DNA from: an uncultured Clostridia bacterium
Lineage (GTDB): Bacteria; Bacillota; Clostridia; Christensenellales; Borkfalkiaceae
Assembly (NCBI GenBank): GCA_947589335.1
Contig: CANPZH010000015.1
Span: 1-16,246 of the forward strand
Reading direction: 5' to 3'
Length of the DNA stretch: 16,246 nucleotides
In this document: one piece after another, positions 12,788-16,246 of the stretch
Layout of the letters: each line of letters opens with the position of its first letter
Position numbering within the stretch: position 1 is the first letter of the stretch
Notes under the pieces: generated by a model
What the model was told of the DNA's origin: nothing
Database searches by the model: none
What the model saw: the letters and a program-made list of their open reading frames with translations, nothing else
Position numbers and translations under genes: made by a program

Positions 12788-13042
12788 TTACTTCGCCTTC
12801 TCGACGATCTCGGCGACTCTCCAGTTCTTATCCTTCGAGAGTTTTCTCGTCTCGACGATCTTCACCTTGTCGCCCACGCCGCACTCGTTCTCTTCGTCGT
12901 GTGCCTTGAAACGCTTCGTGCGGGTGATCGTCTTCTTGTAGACGGGATGCTTGCGCTTGTCCGTCACCGCGACGACGACCGTCTTATCCATCTTGTCGGA
13001 AACAACGATCCCGACTCTCTCTTTTCTCAGATTTCTTTCCAT
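12788..13042 (-). CDS. rpsQ: 30S ribosomal protein S17
   Basis: S17 is a primary 16S rRNA-binding OB-fold protein that stabilises the 5' domain. The 84 residues show RKERVGIVVSDKMDKTVVVA, HPVYKKTITRTKRFKAHDEE, GVGDKVKIVETRKLSKDKNW and RVAEIVEKAK, which matches bacterial S17 throughout. The start follows GAGGT. Gaps are 11 nt from rpmC and 20 nt to rplN. Confidence 0.98.
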   Translation of the reverse strand: MERNLRKERVGIVVSDKMDKTVVVAVTDKRKHPVYKKTITRTKRFKAHDEENECGVGDKVKIVETRKLSKDKNWRVAEIVEKAK

Positions 13043-13053
13043 TTTCGTCTACC

Positions 13054-13248
13054 TCACGCCTTTAATTCCCGCGCACGGATCTCCGTGTTCACTCTCGCGA
13101 TGTCCCGCTTGCACGTTCTGATGGACAGAGGATTTTCGAGCTGTCCGGACGCGTGACGGAAACGGAGGTTGAAGAGCTCACTCTTGAGCTCTTTGAGCTT
13201 CTTATCGAGCTCGACGTCGGTCATGTTGTGAAATTCGTTCCCTTTCAT
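13054..13248 (-). CDS. rpmC: 50S ribosomal protein L29
   Basis: L29 lies by the exit tunnel next to L23, where trigger factor and SRP dock. The 64 residues form the usual two-helix hairpin: MKGNEFHNMTDVELDKKLKE, LKSELFNLRFRHASGQLENP, then TCKRDIARVNTEIRAREL. The start overlaps the rplP stop by one base (TGATG), and the nearest Shine-Dalgarno-like sequence (GGCGGTGA) is weak, so coupling to rplP is likely. Confidence 0.97.
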   Translation of the reverse strand: MKGNEFHNMTDVELDKKLKELKSELFNLRFRHASGQLENPLSIRTCKRDIARVNTEIRARELKA

Positions 13249-13688
13249 CAGATTTCACCGCCTTCTGCCTTATTTTCGAGGTCGGCTTTCTTGACAAACC
13301 TGCACTTCACGGGAAGTTTGTGGCTTGCAAGACGCATTGCCTCGCGCGCGACATCCTCGGGCACGCCCGCCATTTCGAACATCACTCTGCCGGGTTTTAC
13401 GACCGCGACCCAAAACTCCACCGCGCCTTTACCGGAACCCATACGGGCTTCCGCCGGGTGACGGGTGATGGGCTTGTGGGGGAAAATGTCGATCCAGACC
13501 TGCCCGCCTCTCTTGATGAAACGGGTCATTGCGATACGGGCTGCCTCGATCTGGTTGGACTTGATCCAGCCCGCCTCTTCGGCAACGAGGCCGTAGTCGC
13601 CGTATGCGACGATATTGCCCTTGTGCGCCGCGCCCTTCAGGCTGCCGCGGTGCTGTTTTCTTCTTTTGACTCTCTTCGGGATTAACAT
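13248..13688 (-). CDS. rplP: 50S ribosomal protein L16
   Basis: L16 helps build the A-site side of the peptidyl transferase region and is needed for late large-subunit maturation. The 146 residues contain MLIPKRVKRRKQHRGSLKGA, GWIKSNQIEAARIAMTRFIK, IFPHKPITRHPAEARMGSGK and GAVEFWVAVVKPGRVMFEM, all diagnostic. The start overlaps the rpsC stop by one base (TAATG) with AAGGAGG inside the end of rpsC. The tail is acidic and slightly longer than in E. coli. Confidence 0.98.
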   Translation of the reverse strand: MLIPKRVKRRKQHRGSLKGAAHKGNIVAYGDYGLVAEEAGWIKSNQIEAARIAMTRFIKRGGQVWIDIFPHKPITRHPAEARMGSGKGAVEFWVAVVKPGRVMFEMAGVPEDVAREAMRLASHKLPVKCRFVKKADLENKAEGGEI

Positions 13689-14347
13689 TACTTGCCTCCT
13701 TCCGCCTTCTTCGCGCTCTTCAGGACCTCGCCCTTATAGATCCAGCACTTCACGCCGATCATGCCGAAGGTCGTGTGCGCTTCCGCAAACCCGTAGTCGA
13801 TGTCCGCACGGAGGGTCTGAAGGGGAATACTGCCGTCGTGGTAGTGCTCGCTTCCCGCGATCTCACGCCCGTCGAGACGGCCCGAGACCTGCATCTTGAC
13901 GCCCTTGACGCCCGCGCGCATCGTTCTGCCGATCGCCTGCTTGATCGCCCTTCTGAACGCCATTCTCTTTTCGAGCTGCGCCGCGACGCTCTCTGCGACG
14001 AGCTGCGCGTCCGCGTCCACTTTGCGGATCTCGCTGACGTTGACGATGACCTGCTTCCCGCCCGTGAGCTTCGTCAGGTCCTTCTTGATGACTTCGATCT
14101 CGGCGCCCGCCTTGCCGATCAGAACGCCCGGACGGCCGGTGAAGATCGTCACGACGACCTTGCTTGCCGCCCTCTCGATGAGGATCTTGGAGATCGCAGC
14201 CGCATAGTACTTCTTCTTGAGGAAAGTACGGATGACATAGTCTTCTTTCAGATAAGCGGCAAACTCCTGCTTGTCGGCATACCACTGCGTATCCCAACCC
14301 TTGATGACGCCTACTCTGAGTCCGTGAGGATTCACTTTCTGTCCCAT
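13688..14347 (-). CDS. rpsC: 30S ribosomal protein S3
   Basis: S3 forms part of the mRNA entry tunnel with S4 and S5. It starts MGQKVNPHGLRVGVIKGWDT, carries the KH domain loop GRPGVLIGKAG (71-81), and has the S3 C-terminal domain with MAFRRAIKQAIGRTMRAGVK, GVKMQVSGRLDG, PLQTLRADIDYGFAEAHTTF and IGVKCWIYKGE. At 219 residues it is normal. The gap from rplV is one base, and GGAGGG lies inside the end of rplV. Confidence 0.98.
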   Translation of the reverse strand: MGQKVNPHGLRVGVIKGWDTQWYADKQEFAAYLKEDYVIRTFLKKKYYAAAISKILIERAASKVVVTIFTGRPGVLIGKAGAEIEVIKKDLTKLTGGKQVIVNVSEIRKVDADAQLVAESVAAQLEKRMAFRRAIKQAIGRTMRAGVKGVKMQVSGRLDGREIAGSEHYHDGSIPLQTLRADIDYGFAEAHTTFGMIGVKCWIYKGEVLKSAKKAEGGK

Positions 14348-14348
14348 G

Positions 14349-14750
14349 TTAAATATTTCCCTCCGCTTTCTTCACATCAAGAATGACCGTAATATGGCTC
14401 GTCCTCTTCAGAATCGCATGTCCTCTGCCCTTGGAGACGGGCTGCATGCGCTTGAGGCTCGTTCCGCCGTTCGCATAGCACTCCGCAACGATGAGATCGC
14501 CGCGGTCCATGCCCTGGTTATGCTCTGCATTCGCGACCGCGCTCATGAGCACCTTCAGCGTGGGTTCCGCACCCCGTCCCGTCATATGCTCGAGAATGGC
14601 CTGCGCGGTCCGCACGTCTTTTCCGCGGATGAGATCGAGCGCCGTCCGCACCTTGTAGGGGGACACTCTGATATACTTTGCCACCGCATAAGGGCGTTTC
14701 TCTCTCTTTTCTTCCACCCTTTCTGCCTTTTTCTTCATATTTCCTGCCAT
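14349..14750 (-). CDS. rplV: 50S ribosomal protein L22
   Basis: L22 lines the nascent-peptide exit tunnel through a long beta hairpin and is a site of macrolide resistance. From about residue 20 it is standard: YAVAKYIRVSPYKVRTALDL, IRGKDVRTAQAILEHMTGRG, NAEHNQGMDRGDLIVAECYA, and MQPVSKGRGHAILKRTSHIT. The hairpin segment GTSLKRMQPVSKGRGHAIL looks intact. Start 14750 is set by TAAGGAGG just upstream, in which TAA is the rpsS stop; Met5 at 14738 is an alternative. The longer frame to 14945 overlaps rpsS and is not used. The first 20 residues are a charged extension, giving 133 residues against about 110 usual. Confidence 0.97.
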   Translation of the reverse strand: MAGNMKKKAERVEEKREKRPYAVAKYIRVSPYKVRTALDLIRGKDVRTAQAILEHMTGRGAEPTLKVLMSAVANAEHNQGMDRGDLIVAECYANGGTSLKRMQPVSKGRGHAILKRTSHITVILDVKKAEGNI

Positions 14751-14761
14751 GTTGCTCCTCC

Positions 14762-15043
14762 TTACTTCCCGGGCGCCGTCGTCTTCGCCGACGTGTGGCC
14801 GCGGAAGGTTCTCGTGGGAGCGAACTCGCCGAGCTTGCAGCCCACCATATCCTCGGTGATATATACGGGAACATGCTTCCTGCCGTCGTAAACGGCGATC
14901 GTGTGTCCCACCATCTGAGGGAAGATCGTCGAAGCTCTCGACCAAGTCTTGAGCACCTTCTTCTCGTTTGCCTCGTTCATCGCTTCGATCCTCGCGAGGA
15001 GTTTCGCTTCGACGTAAGGCCCTTTCTTAATACTTCTCGACAT
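14762..15043 (-). CDS. rpsS: 30S ribosomal protein S19
   Basis: S19 forms a complex with S13 in the small-subunit head. The 93 residues match throughout: MSRSIKKGPYVEAKLLARIE, KTWSRASTIFPQMVGHTIAV, YDGRKHVPVYITEDMVGCKL and GEFAPTRTFRGHTSAKT. The start has GGGAGGG placed directly after the rplB stop. Its own stop forms part of the ribosome binding site of rplV. Confidence 0.98.
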   Translation of the reverse strand: MSRSIKKGPYVEAKLLARIEAMNEANEKKVLKTWSRASTIFPQMVGHTIAVYDGRKHVPVYITEDMVGCKLGEFAPTRTFRGHTSAKTTAPGK

Positions 15044-15057
15044 GTTCTATCCCTCCC

Positions 15058-15885
15058 TTAGTTGACTCTCTTCAAGATGAACTTGCTTGTAGGATTCTTC
15101 TTCTTTCTGGTCTTGTATCCGAGAGCGGGCTTGCCCCAAGGCGTCTCGGGACCGGCATGACCGACGGGCGATTTGCCCTCGCCGCCGCCGTGCGGGTGGT
15201 CGTTGGGGTTCATGACCGAGCCGCGGACCGTGGGACGGATGCCGAGGTATCTCGTCTTGCCTGCCTTGCCGACGCGGATGATGTCATGCTCGACATTGCC
15301 GACCTGCCCGATCGTCGCCTTGCAGACCGCGGGGATGAGCCGCATCTCGCCGGAGGGCATCTTGATCGTCGCATACTGGCCTTCGAGCGCCATGATCTGC
15401 GCGAAGATCCCCGCAGATCTTGCGACCTGTCCGCCGCGCCCGGGCTTCATCTCGATGTTGTGCACGAGCGTGCCGACGGGAATGTTCTTGAGGGGGAGCG
15501 CATTGCCGACCTTGATGTCCGCCGTCTCGCCGCTCATGACCTTGTCGCCGACGTTGAGCCCTACGGGAGAGAGGATGTATCTCTTTTCGCCGTCCGCGTA
15601 CACGAGGAGCGCGATGTTCGCGCTGCGGTTGGGATCGTACTGGATGGACTTGACCGTTGCGGGAATGCTGTCTTTATTGCGCTTGAAGTCGATGATGCGG
15701 TATTTGCGCTTGTTGCCGCCGCCGATGTGGCGGACGGTGATCCTGCCTAAATTGTTTCTGCCGCCCGAATGACGCTGATCCTCGAGGAGGGCGCGCTCCG
15801 CCTTGTCCTTCGAAAGCTCCGAATAATCGGGAACCGTCATGAACCGGCGCGCTGCGGACGTGGGTTTGTATCTCTTGACTGCCAT
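15058..15885 (-). CDS. rplB: 50S ribosomal protein L2
   Basis: L2 is essential for subunit association and peptidyl transferase activity. The 275 residues are canonical: MAVKRYKPTSAARRFMTVPD, GGRNNLGRITVRHIGGGNKR, KYRIIDFKRNKDSIPATVKS, IQYDPNRSANIALLVYADGE, and the C-terminal NPNDHPHGGGEGKSPVG (226-242). His230 corresponds to the conserved His229 of E. coli, close to the catalytic centre. It ends KFILKRVN. The ribosome binding site is GGAGGAG, 18 nt gap from rplW. Confidence 0.98.
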   Translation of the reverse strand: MAVKRYKPTSAARRFMTVPDYSELSKDKAERALLEDQRHSGGRNNLGRITVRHIGGGNKRKYRIIDFKRNKDSIPATVKSIQYDPNRSANIALLVYADGEKRYILSPVGLNVGDKVMSGETADIKVGNALPLKNIPVGTLVHNIEMKPGRGGQVARSAGIFAQIMALEGQYATIKMPSGEMRLIPAVCKATIGQVGNVEHDIIRVGKAGKTRYLGIRPTVRGSVMNPNDHPHGGGEGKSPVGHAGPETPWGKPALGYKTRKKKNPTSKFILKRVN

Positions 15886-15903
15886 GTTGTTTCTCCTCCG
15901 ATT

Positions 15904-16191
15904 TTACGACAACGAGTTGAAATACTCGATGGGCTTGCTGGTTTCTTTGAGCCGCACGAACGCCTTCTTGGTCGTCGGCGTGTAGCCCTGGGTCCTTCCC
16001 TGTCTCTTGAGCTTGCCGCGCTGCGTGACGGTGTTCACGCTCGCGACCTGCACATTGAACATCTGCTCGACCGCGATCTTGATCTGCGTTTTGTTCGCAT
16101 TCTTCGCGACGACGAAGGTATAGCGTTTTTCCGCGATGCCGTCGTATCCCTTTTCGGTGAGGACGGGCCTTAAGATGATATCTTCGTTCAT
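15904..16191 (-). CDS. rplW: 50S ribosomal protein L23
   Basis: L23 sits at the tunnel exit and is the docking site for trigger factor and SRP. The 95 residues start MNEDIILRPVLTEKG, the family signature RPxxTEK, continue YTFVVAKNANKTQIKIAVEQ and MFNVQVASVNTVTQRGKLKR, and show the extended basic loop (QGRTQGYTPTTKKAFVRL). The start overlaps the rplD stop as ATGA, with GGAGG 10 nt upstream inside rplD. Confidence 0.98.
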   Translation of the reverse strand: MNEDIILRPVLTEKGYDGIAEKRYTFVVAKNANKTQIKIAVEQMFNVQVASVNTVTQRGKLKRQGRTQGYTPTTKKAFVRLKETSKPIEYFNSLS

Positions 16192-16246
16192 GATGCGTAT
16201 GCCTCCTCGAGTTTTTTCACGGAACCCGCCGTAAGGACCACGACGG
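16188..16246 (-). CDS. rplD: 50S ribosomal protein L4, C-terminal end only
   Basis: The last 18 codons of a gene running in from the right edge read VVVLTAGSVKKLEEAYAS, followed by TGA. The VLT...A..LEE pattern is the usual end of L4, and the position directly upstream of L23 fits the S10 operon order (rpsJ-rplC-rplD-rplW). The stop overlaps the rplW start by four bases. The start and most of the gene lie outside the window. Confidence 0.9.
   Translation of the reverse strand, partial: VVVLTAGSVKKLEEAYAS

Overview
This window is almost entirely one ribosomal protein super-operon (S10-spc-alpha order), read on the minus strand from the right edge to a terminator near position 2000. The order is [rplD]-rplW-rplB-rpsS-rplV-rpsC-rplP-rpmC-rpsQ-rplN-rplX-rplE-rpsN-rpsH-rplF-rplR-rpsE-rpmD-rplO-secY-adk-map-infA-rpmJ-rpsM-rpsK-rpsD-rpoA-rplQ. 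The adk-map-infA-rpmJ block, rpsD sitting between rpsK and rpoA, zinc-binding S14, S4, L36 and L24, and strong AGGAGG-type ribosome binding sites all suggest a moderately GC-rich Bacillota (Firmicutes), most likely an uncultured clostridial lineage. This placement is inferred from gene order and protein type, not from a phylogeny.

Layout, left to right. Positions 1-1350 hold the 3' part of a plus-strand 5'-nucleotidase-family gene whose start lies outside the window. Positions 1351-2061 have no credible gene. They contain degenerate inverted and direct repeats with a recurring ATGACG/CGTCAT end (about 1383-1800), a run of hairpins (about 1822-1999) and the rho-independent terminator of the ribosomal operon (1999-2032). 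Positions 2062-4974 hold the alpha block, 5242-8512 the rpmJ-infA-map-adk-secY block, and 8574-16246 the spc and S10 blocks.

How the genes work together. The ribosomal proteins build both subunits. SecY is the translocon channel that acts at the ribosome exit port. Map removes the initiator methionine, IF-1 acts in initiation, adenylate kinase balances adenine nucleotides, and RpoA is the alpha subunit of RNA polymerase. Genes are packed with gaps of mostly 1-20 nt or overlaps of 1-4 nt, so they are very probably cotranscribed and translationally coupled.

The most notable regulatory feature lies between rpmJ and rpsM. It is an exact-consensus sigma-A promoter (TTGACA, 17-nt spacer, extended TATAAT) only 7 nt after the rpmJ stop, followed by a leader of about 225 nt. 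The leader has four CGGCTT/AAGCCG arms that can pair in two mutually exclusive ways. This is a candidate autoregulatory leader for the alpha block. Also unusual are long terminal tails on L24 and L5, an enlarged L17, an unusual 152-nt spacer between infA and rpmJ, and the repeat cluster downstream of rplQ. Otherwise the region is conserved housekeeping DNA, and I see no mobile element, defence system or CRISPR array.
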